Shown: positions 1 to 10,797 of the stretch, in pieces
Layout: every line of letters starts with the position of its first letter
Position numbering within the stretch: position 1 is the stretch's first letter
From: Brienomyrus brachyistius
Taxonomy: Eukaryota > Chordata > Actinopteri > Osteoglossiformes > Mormyridae
Reading direction: 5' to 3'
DNA length: 64,000 bases
Assembly (NCBI RefSeq): GCF_023856365.1
Contig: NC_064539.1
Location: 20,401,019-20,465,018, forward strand
Position numbers and translations under genes: made by a program
Notes under the pieces: generated by a model
Database searches by the model: none
The model's input: only the letters and a program-made list of their open reading frames with translations
What the model was told of the DNA's origin: nothing

Positions 1-1190
1 AATGCGGGAAAACGTGCAGTCATGCAGTTATGGGGTGTTTTCTAATAAACCTCTCACGGGGTCCCTACCTGCCCCCCAGCACAAGTCCTTATTAAATAAA
101 GGAATCCTCTCCTTGGGTTTCAGAAGGAGGAGGGAGCGGAGGTGAGAACAAGCCCCCCACCCCTACCACCAAGGACACCACCAGCCCAATTGACCCAAAT
201 GGACTCTCTGCAAACACTGCCGACTTCCAGAAGGAGGCGCTAGAGGCCCACAATGCTCGGCGGCAGCAACACGGGGCACCACCACTCAGCCTGGACCTGG
301 ACCTGTGCCGGGAGACGCAAAAGTGGGCCGAACACCTGGCACAGCAAAACGCTTTTCAGCATAGCGACACTGACCTGGGCGAGAACATCTTTTATAAGTG
401 GACATCCGATAAAGCTCCAGTATCAGGTGAGATGGGCTTGGGGGCGGGACTGTGCTCTTGGGGGCGGGGCTGTGCTCTTGGGGGTGGGGCTGTCTTAATG
501 CAGTGGGTGTGGTTTTGGGGGTTGGGAAGTTTGGGGGCGATGAGGATGTGGCATTGGGTAGGATTGTTAGGCTAATGTGTCACATTGACTTTCATAAGAG
601 TTCTAAAGCCTGATTGGGTAACATGGAATAAACTCCATCCAATAATGAAATCTAGTCAGTGCTCACTTTTTGCAATTATTAACTAAAAAGAACTAAAAGA
701 AAAATCAACTTCCGCATGCTGACAGCAGGATAAACTGCGGTGTTCTTTGTCTCTGCCCGATTAAACAAGAAGCTAATGAACCCAGCATGAATGGTGACCC
801 TAATTTGATATCAGTTTATATAGCATGTTAGCCTTGGCTGTAGCACAATCTGCAAAACCTGTAAAACCTGTAAAAGAAAACAGATGCTGTTTATTTCATT
901 CATTTATTGTTATAGGTCACTCCGTTACTCCGTTACTCATTGATTTCCAATGTCATTTAATAATAAATTAATTCGAAATGCTTAATTTTTTATTATTTCC
1001 TTTATTATTGAGGGAAATGGTGACACGTTATTGCAGAGAGCTGGGAATGTACAAAAGCTGATGGATTAAGTGCATTTTAATGGTAATTAAATTTTGGCAT
1101 TTTGCAGGAAAAGACGCGGTGGAGTCCTGGTACAGTGAGATCAAGGACTATGATTTCAGCAAGTCTGGCCATCAGGAGAAAACAGGTGAA

Positions 1191-1236
<46 letters not shown>

Positions 1237-2116
1237 ACAGTCGTCAGTCTCCCACTCGCAGCACTGGTCCATCTTATTATAATCTGGTAGCAGAAACCAA
1301 ATCCTTGGTTGTCTGAGGTCCACAGGTAGTAAAGTTCAGTACCATGGGGTGTGGGCTTGTTTAAGTACCACTCAGGCGACCCTCCCACCTTCATCCAGAC
1401 TTTACATACACACACATAACCCTAATAACTGAAATATCTGTTTCAACAAGGTGAACAATACTTTCAGCACAAATGGCCTAATAACTAAACTGTTTGCATG
1501 TTCATATGCCGTCATTTTTGCAATAGCTTAAATTATATTGTGCTTAAATAGCAACAGTTATTTAAAAGTTACATTTAAGCAAAAATAAGAATACAAAATA
1601 ACATGCATTTTAAAATAAAAGCAAACAGAAAAAAATGTTATTGTCTTTACTTATTACTGGGTACTTGTGCTTGGGCATACGTAAGACCACATTCAAATTC
1701 TGGTAATTTTTTCATCCGAGTTTTGCCATGCGCTAAGGCATACTAGCAGTTCACACTGGATCACTGGAATAAAAAAAGTCCTATTTACTGATGAAGTCAA
1801 GGTTGAGATTTATGAGTGTATGCAAATGTATGATCATGCAGTTACATGATTCCTCAACTGCTGCCCAAATCAGGAATGAGAACAACAGACAGAGAAGGAG
1901 CAGGTCCTCTGTGACTCCATGTGCCGATTCAGGAGGTGATGCTGACACTCTGTCTCACAGGTCACTTCACTCAGGTGGTCTGGAAGGACTCTCAGGAAAT
2001 GGGCATCGGCATGGCGACGGACGGCAAGGGGACGGTGTTCGTGGTGGCCCAGTACCGGCCAGCGGGGAACATCACCAACCCTGGCTACTATGAGCGAAAT
2101 GTCCTCCCACCACAGG
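1..2116 (+). CDS. glipr2: GLIPR2/GAPR-1-like CAP-domain gene, first module copy (partial at window start)
   Basis: Three exons encode one CAP (CRISP/antigen 5/PR-1) domain. Exon a is 124-426, b 1108-1185, c 1961-2116, each with AG acceptor and GT donor. Seen: a Gly-rich start and Pro/Thr linker, then [36 protein letters not shown]1 signature GHFTQVVW and CAP2-like [11 protein letters not shown], ending NVLPPQ. The two His and two Glu expected in the CAP cavity (FQH, GEN, WYSE, GHF) are present. GLIPR2 is a Golgi/lipid-raft-associated CAP protein that binds acidic lipids; no signal peptide is visible here, but the N terminus lies outside the window. All exon edges are phase 1, so exon c (ending in codon base G) joins in frame to exon a of the second copy (starting AA). 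The simplest model is therefore one protein with at least two CAP domains, not two genes. Introns hold a CA microsatellite and no other gene. Exact orthology (glipr2 or a fish glipr2-like) is inferred. Confidence 0.8.
1192..1231. repeat. (CA)n microsatellite
   Basis: A CA run lies just inside the intron after exon b of CAP copy 1. The homologous run in copy 2 (about 3769-3790) is about 18 bp shorter, the main length difference between the copies. Confidence 0.9.
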
Positions 2117-2700
2117 GTAAGCGGACAAGTGTGCAGCAAGCATCCACCGAACCAGACAAGGGGGTCATCAGAGACATGGGTCTTTTTTGCTTTCTTATCT
2201 GCACATTTACGTTGGTCCATTAAAGGATTTTTGGCTGCAGTTATCCTGGTCACTGCCTGTAGGGGGCAGTACTTTAGATACAAGATTATATAGGTGGTCC
2301 TTGGCATAAGATGCGGTTACACTCCAATGAACCCGATGTAAGTGGAAAATATTGCAAGTTGAAAACGATTTATATGCTAAAAAAAAGTATATATGTAACT
2401 CCTGTCACTGAATAAGTAAATCAATAATTACTGTGACTAAGTAAATACTAGCAAATGAAAAGTAGAAAAATTAATGCAAGTTTATTTTGTTAAACACAGA
2501 AACAAACACCACACGACACATTGGTAAACATCGTATCAACATGATGTGATGTGGATATGATTTGGAAATTTTTTGTAAATGCGGGAAAACGTGCAGTCAT
2601 GCAGTTATGGGGTGTTTTCTAATAAACCTCTCACGGGGTCCCTACCTGCCCCCCAGCACAAGTCCTTATTAAATAAAGGAATCCTCTCCTTGGGTTTCAG

Positions 2701-4694
2701 AAGGAGGAGGGAGCGGAGGTGAGAACAAGCCCCCCACCCCTACCACCAAGGACACCACCAGCCCAATTGACCCAAATGGACTCTCTGCAAACACTGCCGA
2801 CTTCCAGAAGGAGGCGCTAGAGGCCCACAATGCTCGGCGGCAGCAACACGGGGCACCACCACTCAGCCTGGACCTGGACCTGTGCCGGGAGACGCAAAAG
2901 TGGGCCGAACACCTGGCACAGCAAAACGCTTTTCAGCATAGCGACACTGACCTGGGCGAGAACATCTTTTATAAGTGGACATCCGATAAAGCTCCAGTAT
3001 CAGGTGAGATGGGCTTGGGGGCGGGACTGTGCTCTTGGGGGCGGGGCTGTGCTCTTGGGGGTGGGGCTGTCTTAATGCAGTGGGTGTGGTTTTGGGGGTT
3101 GGGAAGTTTGGGGGCGATGAGGATGTGGCATTGGGTAGGATTGTTAGGCTAATGTGTCACATTGACTTTCATAAGAGTTCTAAAGCCTGATTGGGTAACA
3201 TGGAATAAACTCCATCCAATAATGAAATCTAGTCAGTGCTCACTTTTTGCAATTATTAACTAAAAAGAACTAAAAGAAAAATCAACTTCCGCATGCTGAC
3301 AGCAGGATAAACTGCGGTGTTCTTTGTCTCTGCCCGATTAAACAAGAAGCTAATGAACCCAGCATGAATGGTGACCCTAATTTGATATCAGTTTATATAG
3401 CATGTTAGCCTTGGCTGTAGCACAATCTGCAAAACCTGTAAAACCTGTAAAAGAAAACAGATGCTGTTTATTTCATTCATTTATTGTTATAGGTCACTCC
3501 GTTACTCCGTTACTCATTGATTTCCAATGTCATTTAATAATAAATTAATTCGAAATGCTTAATTTTTTATTATTTCCTTTATTATTGAGGGAAATGGTGA
3601 CACGTTATTGCAGAGAGCTGGGAATGTACAAAAGCTGATGGATTAAGTGCATTTTAATGGTATTTAAATTTTGGCATTTTGCAGGAAAAGACGCGGTGGA
3701 GTCCTGGTACAGTGAGATCAAGGACTATGATTTCAGCAAGTCTGGCCATCAGGAGAAAACAGGTGAAGGACACACACACACACACACACAGACACACAGT
3801 CGTCAGTCTCCCACTCGCAGCACTGGTCCATCTTATTATAATCTGGTAGCAGAAACCAAATCCTTGGTTGTCTGAGGTCCACAGGTAGTAAAGTTCAGTA
3901 CCATGGGGTGTGGGCTTGTTTAAGTACCACTCAGGCGACCCTCCCACCTTCATCCAGACTTTACATACACACACATAACCCTAATAACTGAAATATCTGT
4001 TTCAACAAGGTGAACAATACTTTCAGCACAAATGGCCTAATAACTAAACTGTTTGCATGTTCATATGCCGTCATTTTTGCAATAGCTTAAATTATATTGT
4101 GCTTAAATAGCAACAGTTATTTAAAAGTTACATTTAAGCAAAAATAAGAATACAAAATAACATGCATTTTAAAATAAAAGCAAACAGAAAAAAATGTTAT
4201 TGTCTTTACTTATTACTGGGTACTTGTGCTTGGGCATACGTAAGACCACATTCAAATTCTGGTAATTTTTTCATCCGAGTTTTGCCATGCGCTAAGGCAT
4301 ACTAGCAGTTCACACTGGATCACTGGAATAAAAAAAGTCCTATTTACTGATGAAGTCAAGGTTGAGATTTATGAGTGTATGCAAATGTATGATCATGCAG
4401 TTACATGATTCCTCAACTGCTGCCCAAATCAGGAATGAGAACAACAGACAGAGAAGGAGCAGGTCCTCTGTGACTCCATGTGCCGATTCAGGAGGTGATG
4501 CTGACACTCTCTGTCTCACAGGTCACTTCACTCAGGTGGTCTGGAAGGACTCTCAGGAAATGGGCATCGGCATGGCGACGGACGGCAAGGGGACGGTGTT
4601 CGTGGTGGCCCAGTACCGGCCAGCGGGGAACATCACCAACCCTGGCTACTATGAGCGAAATGTCCTCCCACCACAGAGTAAGGGGACATACTAA
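2701..4694 (+). CDS. glipr2: GLIPR2-like CAP module, second tandem copy with terminal exon
   Basis: Exons a 2701-3003, b 3685-3762 and c 4522-4676+ repeat the first module with almost no coding difference, including the CAP1 and CAP2 signatures. The copy probably supplies the C-terminal CAP domain of the same protein. At the end of exon c the first copy reads CAG-G-GTAAGC, whereas this copy reads CAGAGTAAGG. Unspliced, the frame continues for five codons (SKGTY) to TAA at 4692-4694, which fits a terminal exon. A cryptic splice after 4677 (A|GTAAGG) would also keep phase 1, but no third module follows in the window. A possible poly(A) signal lies at 4984-4989. The near-perfect identity of introns as well as exons says the duplication is recent, or that the copies are homogenised by gene conversion, or that this is an assembly artefact. 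Confidence 0.78.
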
Positions 4695-4818
4695 CATACT
4701 CAGTCCCTCTCTTAGTAAAGCACTGCTTACAATCTGTCCTCTCAACTTGGTAACTTGGAATATCTGTGTTATTGGCTCCCAGCTGAAAAGAATTAACCCT
4801 TTCATGTATGAATTATGA

Positions 4819-5339
4819 GCCATTTTCCCTCATTCTCTTCTTTCAAGGAAAAAAGCATTTTAAAGTTTTTTTCTAACTCTGTAATATTCATTCAGATGCC
4901 CACTCCAGTGGACAGCAGGCATTTGCGACAATACTATAATGGCAACATTATATTGCTACATTAATAGATACATTTACGAATTAAATAAACACAATCACAA
5001 TCAAATATATAAATTGAAATTGTATTCAGAACACAACAATTAATGCACTGAAAATTAATAACGATTAAAGCAATCTTGCGCCATTTTCCCTCATTCTCTT
5101 CTTTCAAGGAAAAAAGCATTTTAAAGTTTTTTTCTAACTCTGTAATATTCATTCAGATGCCCACTCCAGTGGACAGCAGGCATTTGCGACAATACTATAA
5201 TGGCAACATTATATTGCTACATTAATAGATACATTTACGAATTAAATAAACACAATCACAATCAAATATATAAATTGAAATTGTATTCAGAACACAACAA
5301 TTAATGCACTGAAAATTAATAACGATTAAAGCAATCTTG
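4819..5339. repeat. 261-bp tandem duplication downstream of the CAP gene
   Basis: 4819-5079 is repeated at 5080-5339 with essentially no differences; both copies start GCCATTTTCCCTCATTC and end near CAATCTTG. Each contains AATAAA on + (4984-4989 and 5245-5250), so the candidate poly(A) signal of the CAP gene is doubled. Confidence 0.93.
4984..4989 (+). terminator. Candidate poly(A) signal AATAAA of the CAP gene
   Basis: First AATAAA after the TAA at 4694, giving a 3'UTR of about 300 bases. The same hexamer recurs at 5245-5250 in the second half of the 261-bp duplication. The region is AT-rich, so chance occurrence is possible. Confidence 0.4.
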
Positions 5340-6046
5340 AAATATAAACAATGTAAGTGGTTTCATTGTTACTTTTAATGTTACTATATTTATTAGTCAA
5401 CAAAATATCAAATTGTATAAAAAAAAGTCACAAGAAAGTCAGAATTTAAATACATTACAACTTAAAAAAATTCTTACAGCTCTTCCGATGAATTCATAAT
5501 ATGAAAATCCCAATGGTTTCAATCCTCTGTTCTTTTTCTGGAAAATTTTCAAAAAGCACCCAGGGGTCGAGGCTCAGGGCTCTGCATGCAGGTGCACTTT
5601 GCTTTTCTTGTTCATTTTACATTTTCCCAAGTATATCACACAAAATATATTTTAAAAAATGAAATGTTACATATATCTGAATTCTGCACAAATTCATCTT
5701 TTAAATCATGGATCTTTTTTAACTTTTGTTTTACAAAAAACTGGGATCAGTCATAAAAAAAAAAAACCTGATATATGTGTGTTACTACTGTTGCTGTTTT
5801 ACTATGGACATCGGGCAGCTCCTCCCAGTAAAACTAAAAATATGAAAGCTACAACTATTCTTGGACCAACAAATGTTTTTTAGCTGTAAGTTTACAGCCA
5901 AGTTAATTGTTTTTGGGCAGTGTTTATTGGGGATGCATTTTCATCGCGGTGTCCCTCTGTGACCGTCCACTCAAACACTGCAGAACATGAATGAAGGTAT
6001 CGCTGAATCTTTAGCATCTTTGAAAAGGGTATAAAATTGTGTCTAA
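5340..6046. other. AT-rich intergenic DNA
   Basis: No gene, repeat family or convincing regulatory site was recognised. Open frames are short and biased by A/T runs. Confidence 0.6.
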
Positions 6047-6177
6047 CAGTGTTTCTCAAACCAGTCCACGGCGACCTCCAGACAGTCCACATTTTTGCTC
6101 TCACCCAATTTCCTGGGAGCTGGGAGAGCAAAAATTTGGATTTTCTGGGGGTCCCTGAGACCTTGTTGAGAAAGGTG
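6047..6177. mobile_element. Degenerate hAT-type MITE (CAGTGTTTC family)
   Basis: Starts CAGTGTTTCTCAAACCAGTC and ends with an inverted, diverged arm (GTCCCTGAGACC then TTGAGAAAGGTG). The interior ACAGTCCACATTTTTG and GGGAGCTGGGAGAGCAAAAA matches the better-preserved copies at 30797-30942 and 41900-42046. The flanking duplication has decayed here. Confidence 0.65.
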
Positions 6178-6451
6178 TAGAATATTACTTTCACATATTA
6201 TTGCTCCATATGAGCCAGTTTTGAATGGTGTCGGGATGCACCTACGCATGATAGTATCTACATGTATTCTGCCGAAATATTTAGGTGATATAAATCAACC
6301 AGATGAAAAATATGCAAGCCACATCTCACGTTTAAATAATATATGACCCCCCTGTCTTCCGCTGACACACGGCACTCGTTTCCTGTGAGCTTTCAAAGAG
6401 TGGGCGGTGACGTTCTAACGTCCATATATATGGCTATAGATCGCTGTAAAC

Positions 6452-6571
6452 CAGGGGTGGGCAATCCAGTGTGTATGCAGGATTTTGGGATAACCTTTAG
6501 GTCAGCTGTTCAAACCCAGGTGTGATGACTCTTCAGCCAATCAGTGCAGTATTCTATCCCTGGCCACCTCC
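6452..6571 (+). mobile_element. Internally deleted hAT-type MITE (CAGGGGTGG family)
   Basis: Begins CAGGGGTGGGCAATCCAGTG and shares GGGATAACCTTTAGGTCAGC and the AGGTGTGATGACTCTTCAGC region with the intact copy at 33836-34028. The right half is mostly missing; GGCCACC at 6562-6568 may be the remnant of the right terminus. Confidence 0.65.
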
Positions 6572-6589
6572 TCCAGACTGACACACTTG

Positions 6590-7240
6590 GAGCCAACAGC
6601 AGACTCAGTCTTCCTAGTTAGTCTAAATCAGTCTACTGGCTTCCTTTGCTTTGAAGCCTGCTCCCCAACACACGACAGCAGAGAAAGTGGTGCTACAACA
6701 GACGGACAAAATATCAGGAGCATTCTTCTGGATACGTCGAAGGACCAGAGCATCCTCAGGAAATAAAACCGGTTCAGGCCCTTCTTCTAGACAACCTCTG
6801 TGTTGGTGGACCACTCCAGTTGAACGCCCAAGTACCTGTATGATGTCAGATGACAGATGCAGATGACATGACTCGGTGCAGCACTTAAAGTCTGCAGTGT
6901 AGGTGGTGAAAAGGGAGGGAGATTTCCTGGGGGGGGGGGGCGATATTATTTATCAGGTGCTCAGACACACAGCTCTATAGTCTCACAAACTGTGGCCTGC
7001 CCATGTGACCAGGGGAGCCTCCACCTGCATGTCCTACATTTTAGCCATCAGTAGTCTGGGCTGGATGGTATTGAAGGCACTGGAGAAGTCAAAGAACATG
7101 ATGCGAAATGTGGCGTTGGGTCTGTCCAGGGAGTATGCGAACTGCAGTAGATGTATTATTGCATCCTCCACACCCACATGGGGCTGGTATGCAAACTGCA
7201 AAGGGTCTTGTGATTTGCACCTCTGGTCTGAGGTATGACA
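6590..7240 (-). pseudogene. Reverse-transcriptase relic of a LINE (non-LTR retrotransposon)
   Basis: Read on the minus strand, 7200-7040 encodes QFAYQPHVGVEDAIIHLLQ followed by a stretch containing MFFDFSSAFNTIQPRLL. This matches the conserved (F/V)DFSSAFNTI block around the first catalytic Asp of vertebrate LINE reverse transcriptases. Further downstream on the same strand (6850-6610) are YLGVQLEWSTNTE and KGLNRFYFLRMLWSFDV, matching the YLG and thumb-region part of the same ORF. Stops and frameshifts (for example after LLMAKM, and a poly-G run at 6930) show it is dead. The clade is not certain; it resembles L2/CR1-type fish LINEs. Confidence 0.75.
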
Positions 7241-7254
7241 TATATGACGACATA

Positions 7255-7280
7255 TATATGTATATATATATATATATTGG
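7255..7280. repeat. (TA)n microsatellite
   Basis: Short TATATA run at the edge of the LINE relic. Confidence 0.8.
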
Positions 7281-8465
7281 ATGATGCAGGATTGCCTGCA
7301 AACCCTGATGTGACGTGGATGTGATAAAGAAATTTAAACTAACATGAATCTTGCATTTTCAGCTATAGCATGATAGCTTTCTCCAATGAAACATGCTGAG
7401 ATTAGTTATGGGGGGAACCAACACTGCATGAAAAAGGGGCACGTCGAAAAAATCTGTCTCTATTTTAAAGTTAATCATCTTAAAATGTGTTGTTTGCATG
7501 ACAATATAATTAGATGAAAGATCTAATTCCAGTCACCAGTCTCTGCTGGGGGCTCAGAACCAGTACCTCAAGCGTCATGGGGCAGAACCACTGGTGCTGA
7601 TCCCTGCCCTCAGCAAGGAGGCACTGCAATGGGCAATCCAGCTGGTGTCTCCGAAGAGGAGCACCAAGACCTACAGCCAGAGCGCATGGTACTGCTGGGG
7701 CTCCGGTCTGGCTACACCCACAGGGACCCTTGGCTCCTCCCCCTGGGCCATGTTGAGACAAAACAGCGAAACACAGGGGAAAGCAGATTGTGACTGACCC
7801 TAGCTGGCTGTTGCAGGTGTTGAGGTGGCCGACCCCTGGCATAAAGAAAGTGAGGTGAGCAGCTTCTCTTCTCCAGGCTATAGGAAAGGCACAGGTACAG
7901 CTTCCCCCTCCCTTGCCCCCTCCCCATTCAGATGTATAGATGTCACTGTAGCTTTGACCCATCGCTCTACCAGGAATCTGGTCAGTCATAAGGCTTGGAA
8001 GTCCTCTAAGAAGCTGGGTGTCGGCCTGGTCACTGCATGGCCTTCTTCGACCCGCCCGGCAACGTCACGAAATGGGGTTTCCATGACAACATCTCAGCGA
8101 AAGTGACGCAGGAGTAGACCCTGTGGGCTGATGGATACTGAATCAGCCTCTGGCGCTTGGGATTGTGGGTTAATGTCCCATTTACGTAAAAAACAATATC
8201 ATTTATTTGGAGTTGCTAGTGGTTTTGGCCTCTGCATAGAAGGTTCCAGAATTCTATTTTTACCTGTCTTTATCTATATATTACTTAACTTTTGACAAAA
8301 GTGTCCGCTAAATAAAATAAATGTAAATGTGATATCTGAGACGCCAGCCTGCAATGTCATATGTTAATCGTGCCTCGATTAAACCACTAGGTTAAAATTC
8401 TGTTCTTCATTCCTTTTAGTCTCGAAATGCTTCTTTACCGATTATTTCTTTAATCTGTTAACTTT
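7281..8465. other. Intergenic DNA with a protein-like but unassigned stretch
   Basis: Between 7535 and 7700 the + strand reads smoothly in two frames (for example QYLKRHGAEPLVLIPALSK), suggesting a decayed coding fragment, possibly of a retroelement. No family could be assigned and stops interrupt it. Near 8288-8335, GTGTCCGCTAAATAAAATAA resembles the 3' tail of fish L2-type LINE/SINE elements (AAAGCATCTGCTAAATAAAT). Confidence 0.4.
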
Positions 8466-8826
8466 TCGGGGGTGGCATGGTGGTGCAGTGGTTAGCACTG
8501 TTGCCTCACACCTCTGGGACCCAGGTTCGAGTCTCCGCCTGGGTCACATGTGTGTGGAGTTTGCATGTTCTCCCCATGTCGTCGTGGGGTTTCCTCCGGG
8601 TACTCCGGTTTCCCCCCACAGTCCAAAAACATGCTGAGGCTAATTGGAGTTACTAAATTGCCCGTAGATGTGCATGTGTGAGTGAATGGTGTGTGAGTGT
8701 GTGCTGCGATGGGCTGGTCCCCCATCTTGGGTTGTTCCCTACCTCGTGCCCATTGCCTCCGGGATAGGCTCCGGACCCCCCGCGACCCAGTAGGATAAGC
8801 GGTTTGGAAAATGGATAGATAGATGG
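8466..8826 (+). mobile_element. tRNA-derived SINE, near full length
   Basis: Starts GGGTGGCATGGTGGTGCAGT with an A-box-like TGGTGCAGTGG and a B-box-like GGTTCGAGTC, as in RNA polymerase III tRNA promoters. The body has GTGTGGAGTTTGCATGTTCT and TCCGGTTTCC; the tail is GGATAAGCGGTTTGGAAAAT followed by GATAGATGGA. This is the best copy of a family found at least six more times in this window (10640, 15683, 18853, 19295, 50596 and 55666). Confidence 0.88.
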
Positions 8827-9534
8827 ATGTTAACTTTTCCCGCTATTCTGCCAGGTCTCCAGGGCAGCCACTGGGTGGCGGCGATGAGTATTTTTTTAAT
8901 AGCCGCCAGGTACCTTTTATCGGAAGAATGCGTGAGTTTCCAGCGAACAGAGCGCAAATGTTTCCCCATCTGACTGCAGGAGTATTTGCATCGGAATTAT
9001 GATATAAAAAGTGAAGTACACGGTTTGCTTTATTATATCAAATGGGATATGTATTTCAGAGTTATCAAATGATTATCAATCGCTCATTTGCCTTTTTGAA
9101 AGAGACTTTTGTATAAATTGCGAATAAGGCTCGTTATCTGTTTGACTGTCATCATTATGAAAAGTTCCGGGAGCTAAAACTTCAGTTAGTTTCCTGCTGT
9201 ACTCGTTGACCTTCAGCTGTGATCATACATGTAATTTTCTGTACCATTCCTGTTTTACTTTATGTATTTAAAAAGTCACTATGTTTATTGTGTAACTAGA
9301 CCGCGAGGGATGGAGCCAGTTCTAAAGTGAAGTAGGAACAAATCAAATCAAGTCAAACCAAATAAAGAAGTACTGTTAATTGTGCATTTTTATTAGACTT
9401 TTGAGATTTAGCTTGTACTTTGTGCTCATGTACTTTGTACTATGAATAGGCATTATTATTCAGATCGTTTAGTAGCTAAAATATCATTTATCATTTAACA
9501 TTGTATCTAAAAGTCTGGTATGAGCAGATGTAAT

Positions 9535-9570
<36 letters not shown>

Positions 9571-10639
9571 CAGTGACTAATGCAGGAATCCTGCTGGCCA
9601 TGGAGGACTGTAACAGCTGGTAGTGACCACAGAGACTTATGAGAAGGGGCTGCCCTTCTGTCACCCATTAACCCCTCCAGGGGCCCCGGGTGCAAGATCA
9701 CGCTGCCACATCTTTCTGATTGGTTCCCATTTTAAACAACACACGCCCATTGGACAGGCCCACTGTTTGAACCAGTGTCTCTTCTGTTAATCACTCAGCA
9801 AAAAAGCCGGACTTGTTCTAAACCTGTGCATGACTGCAAAGCTCTTAAAAATCACTGTTTTTGTGAAATACTCTCAAGCAGATCTTTTTGCTTAACATAG
9901 AAATTCTTTCAGAGAATAAGTCCAGGAGCCAAAATCTATATGAGCAGTTATTGGCCGGTGAGATGTAAACTATCATCCGAAACAAGACCAGAATAACTTC
10001 AGACAGTATGATTTGGCCTTCTTGTTTTCATGACATGTAACAGTAAACCGAGGCGCAGAATTTGCTCTTGAGTACGTAGTTAGGAAATATATCCGCTTCA
10101 TCTGAGTCTGGGTGTTTTTTTCAGCGGTGCACTTTATATCCAACCCCCAAAAAAGTCAGCTGTGGATATGGAGAGCAGGGTTATAAAGGGACAAGCCCAG
10201 GGGGATTAGTGTCCATCCTGTCATCCATGCATGGGCCAGGACAGTTGGGGATTTGTCTCATCAAGCAGAAAATCAATACACAATTCAGAAATTAGTGCCA
10301 GAAGTGCTTCTAAAATGTCACCTGCATCTGTGCCTTTCTGTAGCTGCTCATAAAACTGGCCTCTAGCTAAGACACGCTAACCCCACCTCTGCATCCCCAC
10401 ATAACCTTAGAAAATACCACCCTGGGCCCTTTTCCCAGCCGTTCTTGGTGAGGGTTGGGGGGGGAAGGGCTACTCCACTAGTCTACTTTCCGCCCTTGTG
10501 TGTCTAATTCTGGGGGAGTCACTCGTATCAGTCACTGCTTCTCTGTGGCACTCAAGTAGATAGAAACATGAGTTTTCTGATAGTCCCGACAAACTGGCTC
10601 CATTTTACTGCTAACAATGATTTTTACTGTTTTTATTTA
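8827..10639. other. Intergenic DNA
   Basis: Contains a TC microsatellite at about 9537-9568. No gene, RNA or recognised repeat otherwise; open frames near 9507-9701 are microsatellite-driven. Confidence 0.55.
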
Positions 10640-10797
10640 ATCTCGGTGTGACTGTGTGTGTGATTGGTATGTGTGCCCTGTGATGGGTTGGCACCCCTCC
10701 TGGGTTAGTCCCTGCCTTGCAGCCATAGCCTGAAGGATAGGCTCTGGACCCCACGACACTGCAGAGGACAAGCAGGTATAAAACACTGATGGATGAT
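10640..10797 (+). mobile_element. SINE, 5'-truncated copy
   Basis: Only the 3' half of the family is present: CCTGTGATGGGTTGGCACCC, CTGGGTTAGTCCCTGCCTTG, GGATAGGCTCTGGACCCC and GGACAAGCAGGTATAAAA, ending TGATGGATGA. Confidence 0.75.

Larger units (their letters stand above)
1..4676. repeat. 2.58-kb direct tandem duplication carrying the CAP module
   Basis: Positions 1-2116 and 2578-4676 align at an offset of 2,577 bp, starting at AATGCGGGAAAACG in both and ending at the CCACCACAG of exon c. Differences seen: CA-repeat length (about 1192-1231 against 3769-3790), one A/T change at about 1084/3661, and one CT dinucleotide near 1950/4510. Bases 2117-2577 are the spacer, intronic to the first copy and without a counterpart after copy 2. 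The left edge is cut by the window, so more copies may lie upstream. Confidence 0.95.

Noticed and set aside
253..498. 81-codon frame starting MLGGSN, repeated at 2830
   Set aside because: Wrong frame over the CAP exon a; the homologous frame reads [10 protein letters not shown].
8466..8600. A functional tRNA gene
   Set aside because: A and B boxes are present but the sequence continues into a SINE body and does not fold as a full cloverleaf; the same start recurs in other SINE copies.
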